This document shows, one piece after another, positions 43,723 to 55,052 of a stretch of 64,000 nucleotides of DNA. The notes beneath the pieces are model-generated. The model had not been told where the DNA came from. It saw only the letters and a list, made by a program, of their open reading frames with translations, and did no database searches. This stretch comes from Botrytis cinerea B05.10 (taxonomy: Eukaryota; Ascomycota; Leotiomycetes; Helotiales; Sclerotiniaceae): assembly GCF_000143535.2 (NCBI RefSeq), contig NC_037317.1, forward strand, positions 310,001 through 374,000, written 5' to 3'. The stretch's first letter is position 1. Each line of letters starts with the position of its first letter. Made by a program: the position numbers and the translations under genes.

Positions 43723-46084
43723 AACAGGAATCCCCTCAAGGAATTCGATTTATCTGGTATGACGTATAATATATTTTTGGAAAAGAGGCGTGGACTTTAT
43801 TCTGATTTCGTTGGATAATAGTGCTTCAAGATCCGAGCGAGTCTGAGAGCAGATGCAGCAAGGTTGAGCGGTCCAAAATTAGATATGTATGTGTGCCGGT
43901 AGGTGAGACTGGCAGGTATGGAAGTATAATACAGTTGAGATTGTAGAAGGGAGTCGAAGTACAATAGAATAGTACTTCTAGAGATTATAAAGAGAGAGAA
44001 GCAAAGTGAAGAGAAGAGGAGAGGAGAGGAGAGAAGTCAGAGTATAAGGTATATGCTCCGGTAAAGTGTCAGAAGTTCCTTTGACCAACAGATCGACTAA
44101 ACATGAGACCTTTGGAGATATCGAAATGGGAAGATTTCCTAGGTCAAACGTTCCCACCTAGGTATAATGAAGATATTGATATAAAATTACGATAAATCAT
44201 CTTTATTATTCATAGTCATGCCAGAGTCAGAGTTAGAGTCATATGACATAAACTTTCGACTTTGCAGCATTCGGTTGTTTAGGAGTGAAAGAAAGGACCC
44301 AGAATATGTATGCTGTTGCACATCGTCGATATTATGTGGTGGTGGAGAAAAGATGAGAAACGGGTTGTCGGATACACACATAACCTTACACATACACATA
44401 CACATACACATACACGGCTTAACACCGATTGTGAGGACGAGAATCTGGGGTTAGGATAGGATCACTTCCCACTAACTAAGTAATTTGGTTCGGGCTCCAT
44501 ATCGCCCGTATAGACGTATAGAATGGTGCATCCTCATAATTGAAGACGACGGGGCAAATTGGGTGGATGGGTGGATAGGTGGATGGATTGTTCAACGGTA
44601 CCGAATCGATGGAGCTACTCTGCTTTCATACCATAACTCCGTTTCAACGTACATAGTAGAATGGGATCATTAGACTTAAACCCCAGTTTGACCTTTGTTT
44701 CTTGGAAGTTTGAAGCTTGAAGCTTGACGTTCGTACTGTCAACTACGTAGTATCTATCTATTCCAAGACTGGATTGGGTGTATTCCATCTCACTCGCATC
44801 ACGGCTCACGGCTCACTTCATCGCAGGATTGATATCCTCCTATTCGATTCCATCGACATATCATATAATAACCCCAACCTATATCACCACACATCCCTAC
44901 TTTCCAGATCGTTTCAGATCCTTCCATTGCATGCACCTTCCCAAAACAATAGAGAGATAAGCTTTTTCGCTGCCTGCAATAAGCTGTTGAAGATCCTCAG
45001 GATCTCATTGACCCTTCAAGGCTTCAGCAAATAACAAATCTATCGAGGGGGTTTCAAGCATTCCAAGCATTCCCCAAAGCTAATCCTCACTTCAGGTCTC
45101 AATGTTAGAGACCATAAACGCTACCAACCGTATCAACATTCCAGGTTCAATCTTGATACCTACTTCACTTCCTATTTCATCCTTGGTACACATCCCCCCA
45201 AGCTTCCCACACCATCCAAGCCCCTCCTCTCCCTCATTCCAAATTTTTCCAATCCCCTGTACAAAACCCCTCTTCATACCGTAGGGAGTAAGAAAATTTC
45301 ATCTCTAGCGCCCCATCTCATCCATTCAGCCCCATCCTCGGAAATCAGTTTTTGCGAATCCGTGATAGATTGATTCCCCATTATGATTAATCCCTACGTG
45401 CCTACTAGGTCTTTAGCTCACAGAAATAGAGTTTCCCAATCTCCAAAAACGTCCGAGTGATCTCCGTTTTGCTTCCCAAGATTGCTCGGTAGCTAAGCGA
45501 TGTCTAACGATTTTGTACTTTGCTCCGAGATGTTAATCAAGTACCGGGAACTCCTGTGATTGCCATCAGACTCAAAGCTTGGAATGGAGTTATTGGAAAT
45601 ATTTGAAGTACCGATAAAATCGGCATTAGGACAAAAGATAGTTTAAAAATGATATCATCCGAGACCTTCAAGATACGTGCGTCGTAATCTCAATCAGAAT
45701 TTCATCATTGTTGAGATATCAAAAATGCTAGAAGTGCTGGCAGGAAATCCAAGTTTACCTTGCTTACTAGTTGAGGGCAATCAAAATATTATGTAAGTAG
45801 CGTTAATGATATAAATGTATTTTGATAGCTTCGGAGTTAACCTATACTTGTGCTGTACTTGAGTACGCCGAGGTAAAATAACCTCATGTGTAGTCCGGCA
45901 TCGACCGGTATTGAACCAAGCTTCCACCCAATGCCATCGAACCCTTCGAACCCGCCGGATCCAATTCAAACGCCACGCTATGCATACAAAGTAACAAATA
46001 CAGTATCCCAGCACCCGTCACCTAGCCCTACAACATGGAACCTTGATTTCACTCTTCCTCCTAAAATTCCCCTTGGTAGCCAAC
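43723..46084. other. Long intergenic region
   Basis: 2.4 kb upstream of the phosphatase and downstream of the ubiquitin protease gene. It contains purine-rich stretches (43980-44040), a (CACATA)n-like repeat at 44383-44413 and several short frames without recognisable product. No gene supported; part is the phosphatase promoter. Confidence 0.5.
44383..44413. repeat. ACACAT hexamer microsatellite
   Basis: About five tandem copies of a 6-nt ACACAT-type unit (CACATACACATACACATACA pattern). Simple sequence repeat in intergenic DNA. Confidence 0.85.
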
Positions 46085-48259
46085 TCATACCATAACCAAT
46101 CCACCCATATTATTCTCTCTCGTCCCTTCACTGCTATCCCTCCCACTTTTACTTTTACTTGTACGCATATAGGGTTGAGGTATCAATATAGCCTTAGTCG
46201 GAGTATATCTCGTTTCCTTTTTTTGCTTAGTATCTTCGTCCCCATCTGAGCCTTCTGAAGCGGTGGTTTCTCGGTCATCATGACTTTCGTTGTTCTTAAA
46301 CTGCATTTCTGCGTCTGATAAATTGGAAGCTGATGAAGATCTGGATATAACGATGCCTGTATCATCAATCTCAGGGGAAGGGGTAATCATGTCTGAGTTT
46401 GAGATCGCCTTATGGGATATGAGAGGAGTGATTCCGGGTTGGGAGCCGCACGCCGATTTTTCTATGCCTGCATCTTGCATTGATATGTCGGCAACGGGGT
46501 CTATGGGTGATAGATGAACAGCAGGTTCTATCTGATCATAAAAGAGCATAAATACCCCTCCTTGCGCCAAGACATTATCTTCACTGACTTTCATGACATG
46601 CTCATCACTTAACCGCCACCACTGATCTTGTTTGTTGCCATTCTCATCGGTTTTGTTTTCCGAAACTGGATGTTTTCGGTAGCAAACATAGTGACCGTTA
46701 TCATGCCTTCCAGAGTGTGTAACAACTGCCCGTAATTCGTATACTGGTCCCTGTATCCGAGAATTCTTTTGTGTTCCCGCAACCATAGAGTCATATGGAG
46801 CTAAGAGCCATTCTTCGCTATCATGCTCTTCATTGTTGCGCCCAGCACTACCTAGACAGTATGGGCCAAGATCGAGATGTTTGGGAAAGCGGATAGCGGC
46901 TGTTTTCTTACTCAACTCTCCATCAAGCCCGTAAGTGCTTCGATTAAGGTGAATGGCTAAAGATTTTGGAGGTCGAGCAATAATATCTTGTTTTGATTTG
47001 GTAACAGTCACCCAATTTTCTGTAGGTATTTTACACTTATCCTTAAGTGTCTTTTCGGCAAAATCATCATTTTCTAGTGCTTCAGTGACGGCCCGTAGTC
47101 GTTCGGATGCATTTATGCGAATCCGATTGTCTTCCGGTTCGGCCTCAAGTCGTTCCATTAAAGTAGAAAGTAAATGCTGACTTTTCTGTAACGTACATCT
47201 CTCACAGTACACACCATTGACAAATTCTAGCTTTGTACCTTCGTGAAGCAATTGAGAGAGGTCATATTCCCAGCCTTCCCCAACAATCAAAGGCTGACAA
47301 AGAGAAGGCGTGGTTTTCAAGCCTTCGGAATAACCACATTTTGTGCACACAACCCTGGTAGCGGTAAGTCCAGTCAAAGGATTCGGTGACAAGGCCTGAG
47401 TGTGAGATGGCTCTTGACTCGAATTTTGCAAATTATTGAGCTGTTCCAATCCCGATACCCCGCCTGACTTTGTCGCTGTTCCATATTCTTTGTCTATTGC
47501 GCCGAGAAGACCCGAAAAGTATTCTTGCGCATCTTGTTGCTGCCAACTACTCATATTTTTCAATGCTGCCGGCGTCCAGATCCTCCTCCCATTATTTGAT
47601 TTGTCCTTTAGAGTAGCAATCAACTCCTTCAAAGCATTGGCCATTTTGATCTCTTCGGATTTCGAACCCTCCTGTCGTAGAGCTCCATCATTTTGAAAAC
47701 TTTCTAGGAAGTCTGGCAGTGAGTCTAATGATGCTAGTCCTTGTAAGATGCTGTTTTGATAGCAGGAATTGTCCCAATTGCCTAATCCCGCGGGCGTTTC
47801 ATCGTCCCCCGCAACCCCCAAACTACCGATGAGGGGAAGAGTCGATAGTCTTCTCCTCCCAGCACTCGCAACGGAATCTATAATCCCACCCGGAGTGTCC
47901 AAGCCAAATAGTCGGCGCATCATCTCGCTTTTTTGCGCATGTGTGCGCGGGTATGTCATTGTGTCGGGATTCCGTATTGGTAGAGGGTTTGAGCAATGGT
48001 CGGCGAAATCGAGCAATGAAGAAGGCGTTATGTAAACTAGAGCGTTCCAAGCCAATTGCGAGGGAGGTAGGAGGTCATAATCGAGATTGATGAGCCCTTG
48101 ATAGACTAATGCGATGACAATAGCTGATATCGACAAGATGGTTCCTATTCCAATACGCTCTTTCTGATGTAACCCTTCAGTATAATCTTGATGATAATCA
48201 TCTGCTGTAAACTGATCTCTGTCGAAGAGATCATACGTTTTGCGGGCTTGAGGATTCAT
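46085..48259 (-). CDS. Ubiquitin C-terminal hydrolase with N-terminal membrane anchor (UBP1/USP30-like)
   Basis: Single exon, 724 residues. Residues about 37-60 (GIGTILSISAIVIALVYQGL) form one transmembrane helix after a charged N-terminus, as in yeast Ubp1 and animal USP30, which act at ER or outer mitochondrial membranes. The USP Cys box is GLGNWDNSCYQNSILQGLAS; the catalytic Cys is present. Further USP blocks are SSWQQQDAQEYFSGLLGAI, two zinc-coordinating CxxC pairs (VVCTKCGYSEG and VYCERCTLQKS), and PPKSLAIHLNRSTYGLDGEL. The His box is VTHSGRHDNGHYVCYRK, and the WWRLSDEHVMKVSEDNVL region leads to FMLFYDQ at the end of the domain. The last 150 residues are Ser/Asp-rich and disordered. All catalytic elements are present, so it should be an active deubiquitinase. 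Confidence 0.93.
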   Translation of the reverse strand: MNPQARKTYDLFDRDQFTADDYHQDYTEGLHQKERIGIGTILSISAIVIALVYQGLINLDYDLLPPSQLAWNALVYITPSSLLDFADHCSNPLPIRNPDTMTYPRTHAQKSEMMRRLFGLDTPGGIIDSVASAGRRRLSTLPLIGSLGVAGDDETPAGLGNWDNSCYQNSILQGLASLDSLPDFLESFQNDGALRQEGSKSEEIKMANALKELIATLKDKSNNGRRIWTPAALKNMSSWQQQDAQEYFSGLLGAIDKEYGTATKSGGVSGLEQLNNLQNSSQEPSHTQALSPNPLTGLTATRVVCTKCGYSEGLKTTPSLCQPLIVGEGWEYDLSQLLHEGTKLEFVNGVYCERCTLQKSQHLLSTLMERLEAEPEDNRIRINASERLRAVTEALENDDFAEKTLKDKCKIPTENWVTVTKSKQDIIARPPKSLAIHLNRSTYGLDGELSKKTAAIRFPKHLDLGPYCLGSAGRNNEEHDSEEWLLAPYDSMVAGTQKNSRIQGPVYELRAVVTHSGRHDNGHYVCYRKHPVSENKTDENGNKQDQWWRLSDEHVMKVSEDNVLAQGGVFMLFYDQIEPAVHLSPIDPVADISMQDAGIEKSACGSQPGITPLISHKAISNSDMITPSPEIDDTGIVISRSSSASNLSDAEMQFKNNESHDDRETTASEGSDGDEDTKQKKETRYTPTKAILIPQPYMRTSKSKSGRDSSEGTRENNMGGLVMV

Positions 48260-49034
48260 GCTTGGGTGAGTGAATCAAGGTGGATGGATGATGGTATGGA
48301 GTGATTGAAGTTTCCGTTGAAAGATTGTAGACGGAGAATGCGAAGGCAAAGGCAAAGGCGAAGGCGAATGCGACCAAGTTCGAATTATCACATTAAGGCG
48401 GACGTGGATGATTAAGTAGCATTACTAGATAGCTATTTAATTCTGGAGTCAGGAGTCAGGAGTCAGCACTTAGAACTCAGAATCAGAAGTCATGGTATGG
48501 TATTCAAGGAAGTAAAAGTTTGTAAAGATTTTGAGGATTATGTTGTTGTGCCGTAGGAACTCCATGTGGTTGGTGGTGCGCCCATGCATGGTAAACATTT
48601 CGGGAGGCTAGGTGAGAGGCTAGGTGAGAGGCTAGAAAGGTACTTACTAATAATAAGTAGGTTTTTACCAGGCAAGCTAGCAATAAGAAGAAGAACAACA
48701 AGTTCACCAGGTGGCTGATCCGTTCTCCAAGTGTGTGCTCAGCAACCATGTGAGTACGAAATACACTGCCTCGAGACTGCACACATTACACTGTACACCT
48801 TGCGTGCCTGTGTCGATGTAGTTTAGTGTTGTGTCTAGGAAGTCTTTAGTGGACAAGGGAGCGTGGGATCCCTAGCAGCTACTGAGTAATTACCCCACAA
48901 CGAAATAATTAATATCTGCAGATTCAAAGATTCAAAGAAAAAGAAAAAGAAAAGAGAGAAACAAGAAACAAGACGAACAAGAGAAAAAAAGTAAAAAATC
49001 CCCCAAGAACTATCTTTATTGTCTATCTATCACA
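48260..49034. other. Divergent promoter region, ubiquitin protease / Alb1 genes
   Basis: 775 nt between divergent starts (48259 minus, 49035 plus). It includes short repeats: GGCAAA/GGCGAA units near 48340-48365, GTCAGGA units near 48450-48470, three copies of GAGGCTAGGTGA at 48604-48635, and an A-rich leader at 48930-48990 before Alb1. No gene supported. Confidence 0.5.
48604..48635. repeat. 12-nt tandem repeat, 2.7 copies
   Basis: Perfect copies of GAGGCTAGGTGA at 48604-48615 and 48616-48627 and a partial third to 48635, in the divergent promoter region. Confidence 0.85.
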
Positions 49035-49629
49035 ATGGGTAAAACTGCGCCTCTGAAGAATAAGGCTTGTAAGTGAAACGTGAATTCCTTTCTTCCCAAT
49101 CACACCCCAGGGACTAACAAATCTACCAGCGACCTCAGTACGTTCTCGCGCAGCAAAACGTGCATCATCTCCAAGTATCGACACCGATAAGTCTCTCAAA
49201 AATGTCAAGGCTCCAGCAGAAACAGTGTACAACCCACAAATTCTCTCTCCACATCAAGGTGCCGGTGTGTCGAAGAAGAAGGGCGGAAGACAGTTGAGCT
49301 CAAAGGCAAAGAAACGGCAAAACAAGGGAATGGATCGCGCAGAAGCTGTAATGGATAGAACCTCCACGAAAGTCGAGAAGAGCAAATACCGAGGAAGAAA
49401 TGTGCAAGAAAGAGCAAAGACGTGGGAAGCTTTAAACAAGAAGGCACAGGAAGCTGTTCAAGCAGCAATGGACAAGGAGAACGAGGTTTCTGAGGAGGAG
49501 GAGGATGTCGACGTCGAGGATGATCAATCGCAAGGAGAAATTGAGATGGATGATACTTCAGCTGCGCCTGCTGCGCTCCAATCAGCTCCATTACCTACAC
49601 CAGTGGAGGATGAGGAAGAGATTCTATGA
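49035..49629 (+). CDS. ALB1: 60S ribosome export/assembly factor Alb1
   Basis: Two exons, 49035-49068 and 49130-49629 (61-nt intron, phase 1, ACTAAC branch), encode 177 residues. The start MGKTAPLKNKA runs across the junction into SVRSRAAKRASSPSID. The central part is basic (SKKKGGRQLSSKAKKRQNKG, then MDRAEAVMDRTSTKVEKS) and is followed by the helix AKTWEALNKKAQ. The C-terminus is acidic (SEEEEDVDVEDDQ). This order of basic, helical and acidic parts matches Alb1, the small partner of Arx1 on the pre-60S particle near the exit tunnel, which shuttles from nucleus to cytoplasm. The conserved TWEALNKK region is the main basis. The acidic tail is poorly conserved. Confidence 0.82.
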
Positions 49630-50280
49630 ATCTAAGAGGGAAATCTTATATTTGCACGGCGAACTGGCGTACCAAAGGAAGGGCAAAGGATTTTTCACGT
49701 TCAATATTATGACTTTGATACCAATAAATCATGAAGAGCTGATTTGATAGGAATGTGGGACAATCAGACTCCAATCAAGTACTGAGAGTAGAAATTGTGT
49801 CGGGTGGTAGCATGATGTAGCTGCAGAGCTCTGAATGGTGCAAAGGAAGCAATTCAGACATGTCATTTTGCGGTTTGTGGACGTCTACAGTATGAGCACA
49901 CAATCTATCTAGGTATGCACTTAGGCTTTGACTACTGCAATGTCAAATGTAAGACGCAGGTTTCCTCATGAATTGTGTCATCTTATAGTATTTGGCTTTC
50001 AAGAACATGTCTGAAAAGTTAACAATATTTCACTGCCGACTGATCAACCTTGATATGAAATTTTACGATAAATAAGATTTTGATAAGTCCACCAGGTCAC
50101 TGCAATTCCCACCTCCCCTTATCTTAGCGTATAATTCTGGTCCCATGAATTCTTTTGCAGGGGTAAGTGCAGCAAGGCAGTCTAAGAATTGCTCTATTTC
50201 AGCCTCGTGAAGGTTCCCAAGCATTCTCTACCACGGCACAACGCAATTCAATCTATCAACCCGATATTCTAGTCTTAATC
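49630..50280. other. Intergenic region and MFAP1 leader
   Basis: Tandem spacer. The MFAP1 frame remains open upstream to 50167 but without an ATG, so this is leader sequence. No gene supported. Confidence 0.5.
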
Positions 50281-51471
50281 ATGTCTGGGAAACGCATGAC
50301 CGCGAATCCAATTAAACCATCACGATACCGGCCGGGCAAAGCACATCTGGAAGAAGATGATTCTTCTGATTCAGGAAGTGATGCAGAAGAGACACCTACG
50401 ATCGCGCCGCCCCCAAAAGCTTCAACCGCCATTGGAATTTCTAGCAGTTCAATTAAAGGTGACATAAACGAGAGGAGGAAAGTCGCAGCAGCTAAAGAAA
50501 ATGCGCGAATTCAAGAAGAAAAGGCCTCGAAAGCTGCGGAAGAAGAAGGATTTGTGACGGAAGAAGAAAGTGAAGAAGAGGAAGAAGGCAGTGAGGAGGG
50601 AAGTGAAGAAGATAGCGAAGAGGAAGAGAGTAGTGAGGAAGAGGCGCCTAGAAAGGTTATGATGAGGCCGATATTCATCAAGAAGGACAAGAGGAACAAT
50701 TTACCCGGGGCTTCTAAAAACGAGACTAAAACGGAAGAGGAATTGGCTGCGGCTGAGGAAGAACGAAGAAAAAAGATGGCAGATGAAATTGTTGAGGAGC
50801 AAATCAGAAAAGATATAGCGGCGAGGGAAGCGGGGAAGAAGAACTGGGATGATGAGGAAGAGGAGGATGAGGTGGACGATACCGACGATATTGATCCAGA
50901 GGCGGAGCTTGCAGCATGGAAATTGAGAGAGCTCAAACGGATCAAGAGAGATAGAGAGGCAATTGAAGAGAGAGAAAAGGAATTGGAAGAAGTCGAGAGG
51001 AGAAGAAATTTGACAGAGGAAGAGAGGAAGAAAGAAGATGACGAATATATTGCGAAGCAGAAGGAGGAGAGGGAAGGAAGAGGGAAAATGGCGACAATGC
51101 AGAAGTACTACCATAAGGGCGCCTTCTATTCAGATGCATTAGCTGCAGAAGGTTTAGATAAAAGAGACATCATGGGTTCCAGATATGCGGATGATGTACA
51201 AAATCGAGAGTTGCTTCCAAAAGCATTGCAAATGAGGGACATGACGAAATTAGGAAAGAAAGGAGCGACAAAGTACAAAGATTTGAAGTCAGAAGATACG
51301 GGAAGATGGGGGAACTTTGATGATAGAGGTCCGAAGAGAGGTGGAGGAGGGATGGGTGGATCTACGGAGGATGAAAGATTCATGCCAGATAGAGATAGAG
51401 GAGGTGCTAGCGGTGCTAATAATGTGCCTGTGGGCGATGAAAATCGTCGAAAGCGTCAAAGATATGATTAG
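50281..51471 (+). CDS. MFAP1-family pre-mRNA splicing factor
   Basis: Single exon, 396 residues, starting at the first ATG of the frame (MSGKRMTANPIKPSRYRPGK). Human MFAP1 and fission yeast orthologues are spliceosomal B-complex proteins next to the U4/U6.U5 tri-snRNP. The N-terminal third contains acidic Ser/Glu tracts (EESEEEEEGSEEGSEEDSEE). The middle includes APRKVMMRPIFIKKDKRNN, a conserved MFAP1 motif, followed by long helices (MADEIVEEQIRKDIAAREAG and LAAWKLRELKRIKRDREAIE). The C-terminal hallmark is MQKYYHKGAFYSDALAAEGL, followed by RELLPKALQMRDMTKLGKKG and TKYKDLKSEDT. A Gly-rich and basic tail ends RRKRQRYD. The C-terminal block is diagnostic. Confidence 0.92.
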   Translation: MSGKRMTANPIKPSRYRPGKAHLEEDDSSDSGSDAEETPTIAPPPKASTAIGISSSSIKGDINERRKVAAAKENARIQEEKASKAAEEEGFVTEEESEEEEEGSEEGSEEDSEEEESSEEEAPRKVMMRPIFIKKDKRNNLPGASKNETKTEEELAAAEEERRKKMADEIVEEQIRKDIAAREAGKKNWDDEEEEDEVDDTDDIDPEAELAAWKLRELKRIKRDREAIEEREKELEEVERRRNLTEEERKKEDDEYIAKQKEEREGRGKMATMQKYYHKGAFYSDALAAEGLDKRDIMGSRYADDVQNRELLPKALQMRDMTKLGKKGATKYKDLKSEDTGRWGNFDDRGPKRGGGGMGGSTEDERFMPDRDRGGASGANNVPVGDENRRKRQRYD

Positions 51472-52696
51472 GAAGTTAATAAGTTCGAAAACTTTCCTCG
51501 TGTTAATGTCTATAGACGGGGTTTCAATCTGACTTTGATGTTGGAAGCATTGGTCATTCTCAAATTATGCATCTAGTTCAGTTATTCTTGTCAATAACTC
51601 TTTATCATATTCAAATTCGAGATTGAAGTTCATAGTCAAGATTCATGATAGTATCTGTATATCTAGTAGTCGTATCCTCTCTTAGCAGTCTGGGAGAAAT
51701 TCGCATTATCGAAGCTTCCTCGCCAACGAACAGGCGCTTGGTGCTTCCATTGAGACGGACCATTAGAATAATCATTCGAACATACTTGCGCAGTTATCTA
51801 ATGAATTCCGTTCTCTTAACTTGAAATCTCTAATGTCAACGATAGATAGATCTCTTCATATAAGAAGTTTCGTTCATTGTTTTCTGTTTCTAGCGACGAT
51901 TTGGTAGGCGTTTATTACTCCGCTTCTTTAATTGCAATACTTCGGCTGTATCTGCATCTCGAGTTCCAGGACACATGCATCTCTACCATTCGACATTTCT
52001 ACTTTGTGCAAAATCCTTGGAATGCAACGCACAGAAGCTTAGACTCGATCGTGGAATACGTATTAAGCACTGTCTTTCGCATGGCCTCTTCATCGAGGGC
52101 TGAAAGGTTCTATTGGTGGGATTGTATGGTGTCTGCAAACATATACCAAGGAGATCTCACCGGACATATCTCCTAAGACGTATCTACCCAAAGTTTCCTT
52201 ACATTTCATCTCTTGTTATTTTCCTACTTCCTTTCTACTTAATTACCAACTTTCCCTCTAATCCACAATCCTCACCCCGCAAAGGCTCAAATCTTTAAGA
52301 TTCGCTTTCCCCACAATCTCCACCATTGGGGCCCCGAAGTTGGTGCGGTAACTATAAGTATGCATATATTAGCCTACGTATACCTAAAAGTGGAAAAGAA
52401 GAACCTGCAAGGACTTGCATCGCCAAAACTTTGATGCGCATCAATAGGAAGTCTCCTTTGATGCCTATCAATGCCGTAAGCTTGCGAAATGCGGAGAGAT
52501 GTTGTCGGCATTCGATCGCTTAGGAAATAGCTTCATTTTGGCATGCTTTCTGCAATTGCCACGCTTGGCTTCCGGTTGCAATTATTCGGGTCAATATCTG
52601 CCTATAGTTACCTGTGGGTCAAGGTACTATGTTAATCCGAGATGAGTGGAAAAACCCATACATGAAGTGAAGTCTTGGGAAATCGTATTTCCGAGG
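51472..52696. other. Intergenic region
   Basis: 1.2 kb between MFAP1 and the GH51 gene. A plus frame of about 99 codons at 51877-52176 has no recognisable family. The 3' part is the GH51 promoter. No gene supported. Confidence 0.45.
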
Positions 52697-52704
52697 TATA
52701 TATA
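52697..52704 (+). promoter_or_regulatory. TATA box of the arabinofuranosidase gene
   Basis: TATATATA 89 nt upstream of the start codon at 52786, within the AT-rich proximal promoter; a typical position for an inducible secreted hydrolase gene. Confidence 0.5.
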
Positions 52705-52785
52705 GTGCTGGGAACTGCATGCTACATGGCTTTTTCCTTCTCATTGCTATGAGGTTGCATTCAGGTTCAGTCTCAAGCTTCCAAA

Positions 52786-55052
52786 ATGTTATATTCTAGT
52801 CTTTCTGTTTTACCGGTGCTTGCTGGCATTGCCAGTGCCATCAATATCACTGCATCTGCAAGTGGTGGAAATGCTTCTTCTCCATTAGCCTATGGTCTCA
52901 TGTTTGAGGACATCAACCATTCTGGTGATGGTGGAATCTATGCTGAACTGATTCAAAACCGAGCATTTCAGGGAAACCTAGAATTTGCATCTACTTTGGA
53001 ACCATGGACGGCAATTGGAAGTTCAGTCTTGACCTTACAAAATACATCAATACCATTGTCGTCAGCATTGCCCACATCAGTCAATGTTCGTGCATCATCC
53101 AATGGCACATATTCAAATAGCACAGGAACAATTGGACTCTCCAATCCTGGATGGTGGGGATTCAGTGTCCAACCTCAAAAATATACCGGAAGTTTTTGGG
53201 TTCTGGGCGCATACACTGGAAACTTTAAGGCAAGCTTGGTCGGTGCAGCTTCTGGAACCGTTTTTGCGAGTGTCGATATACCATCCAACTCCACCTCTGA
53301 AGAATGGACTGAATTCCCATTCACTCTCGAACCTACCACTGCAGCTCCAGATGTCAACAATAACTTCACCATCGAATTTGAAAGTGGACATTCCCTCAAC
53401 TTCAATCTCATCAGTCTTTTCCCACCAACTTATAATGACAGACCAAATGGTCTTCGACCAGAGCTTGTGCAAGCCATGATCGATTTGAACCCAAGTTTCT
53501 TCAGAATTCCGGGAGGAAACAACATGTACGTATTGTTTACTGTCTTATTTCTTGTAAAAATTACTGATTATCAATGAAAATAGTGAGGGAGACAGTTACG
53601 GTTACCGTTGGGTATGGAATGAGACAATTGGCCCTCTCAAGGATCGTCCAGGAAGACCAGGTACGTATTGAGCAATCCGAATTCAGCTTACTCTCGAACA
53701 TCTGGACTAATGTTTCAATAGGAACTTGGGGTTACCAAAAGTGAGCACAATAGCTTCTACTCTGAACATGTCTCAATACTAATTTGTGGCAATCTAGCAC
53801 CGATGGACTTGGTTTGATTGAATATATGAACGTAAGCTTTCATTCCGCTCCAAAGCCAACAAATACTCAAGCTAATCTCTCAAAGTGGTGCACTGATCTC
53901 AATGTCGAGCCAGTCCTAGGAGTTTGGGCAGGTCTTTACCTACAAAACGACTCTCCAACACCAATAGTTGTAGCTGAAGCAGATCTTCAACCATATGTTG
54001 ATGATGCTATGAACGAACTTGAGTTCCTCCTGGGTGATACCAGCACAACATACGGAGCTCTTCGTGCTTCCCTCGGCTATCCCGAGCCATGGAAGATCAA
54101 CTTTGTAGAAGTAGGCAATGAAGATAACCTAAGTGGAGGCCACCCATCATACATCGCCTACCGTTGGCCAATGTTTTTTAACGCCATCCACGCTAAATAT
54201 CCAGATATCCTAGTCGTCTCTTCCGCTCAAGATCTTCTCTCTGTTGGTCCTCCTCACACTTCAGCAACGGATTTCCATCAATATCTCAGACCCGATGATT
54301 TCGCTGTTCAATTCGACTTATTTGATAATGCAAATCGATCTTATCCCATTTTGTTAGGCGAGTATGCCGTCATCCAACCAAACGCAAACGGTGCACCTGT
54401 CGACTGGAACGCCGCCAAAATGGACTATGGAACCTGGATTGGTGCAGTGGGTGAAGCCATCTACCTTCTCGGCATGGAAAGAAATGGAGACATCGTCATC
54501 GGAGCCTCATACGCTCCTGGATTCCAAAATATCAATTCTTTCCAATGGACCGTAAGTCATTCCTGATCCCCAACTACCATTCACATGAAGAACAACCCGG
54601 ACTAACAATCTCCCCCTCCAAAGCCCGATCTCATAACCTTTAGCGCCGACCCCGCCGAAACAGTCCTCAGCTGTTCCTGGCACCAACTTCAACTCCTCTC
54701 CAACAACCGCTACAACGCCACCGTTCCCTTCACCGTCTCTAATTCCGATAATAGCAGCTCGCCCTTCGGCCCCGCCTTCTACGTCATCGGTATCAATGAG
54801 CCCGGGGAATACGTCTTCAAAGCCGCTGTTTACAATACTACCACTCCAATTCCCTTTTCGATTGATTTTGAAGGTGTGGAAGCGGGAGCGACTGGTACGC
54901 TTACGGTGTTGAATGCCCCGGATGGCAATGCGATGAATGTTTATGGGGGCGAGGATGTGGTGGTTAAGACAGTAAAGAGCGTTACGGCGGGAGAGGGAGG
55001 AAAGTTTGAGTTTGAGTTGAAGGAGTATGATATTGCGGTTTTTACTACGTAG
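52786..55052 (+). CDS. Secreted alpha-L-arabinofuranosidase, glycoside hydrolase family 51
   Basis: Removes terminal arabinofuranosyl residues from arabinan and arabinoxylan. Six exons, 52786-53525, 53584-53660, 53722-53740, 53798-53831, 53886-54551 and 54624-55052, encode 654 residues; exon 3 is only 19 nt and exon 4 only 34 nt, and every phase agrees. A signal peptide (MLYSSLSVLPVLAGIASA) is followed by SPLAYGLMFEDINHSGDGGI, the start of the catalytic barrel. RIPGGNN and IEGDSYGYRWVWNETIGPL follow across intron 1. The acid/base Glu lies in VEVGNEDNLSGG and the nucleophile Glu in PILLGEYAVIQ, both intact. The C-terminal beta domain ends EFELKEYDIAVFTT. Many N-x-S/T sites and the length agree with fungal AbfA-type GH51. 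It is extracellular and probably induced by arabinose-containing polymers. Confidence 0.94.

Noticed and set aside
45886..45930. Possible minus-strand T-arm (GGTTCAATACC) of a tRNA
   Set aside because: The flanking bases do not form a 5-bp stem and no D-arm or anticodon arm follows.
50511..50945. Minus-strand poly-Ser frame opposite MFAP1
   Set aside because: Antisense shadow of Glu/Asp-rich codons in a well-supported gene.
51877..52176. 99-codon plus-strand frame upstream of GH51
   Set aside because: Starts without ATG in good context and shows no recognisable domain.
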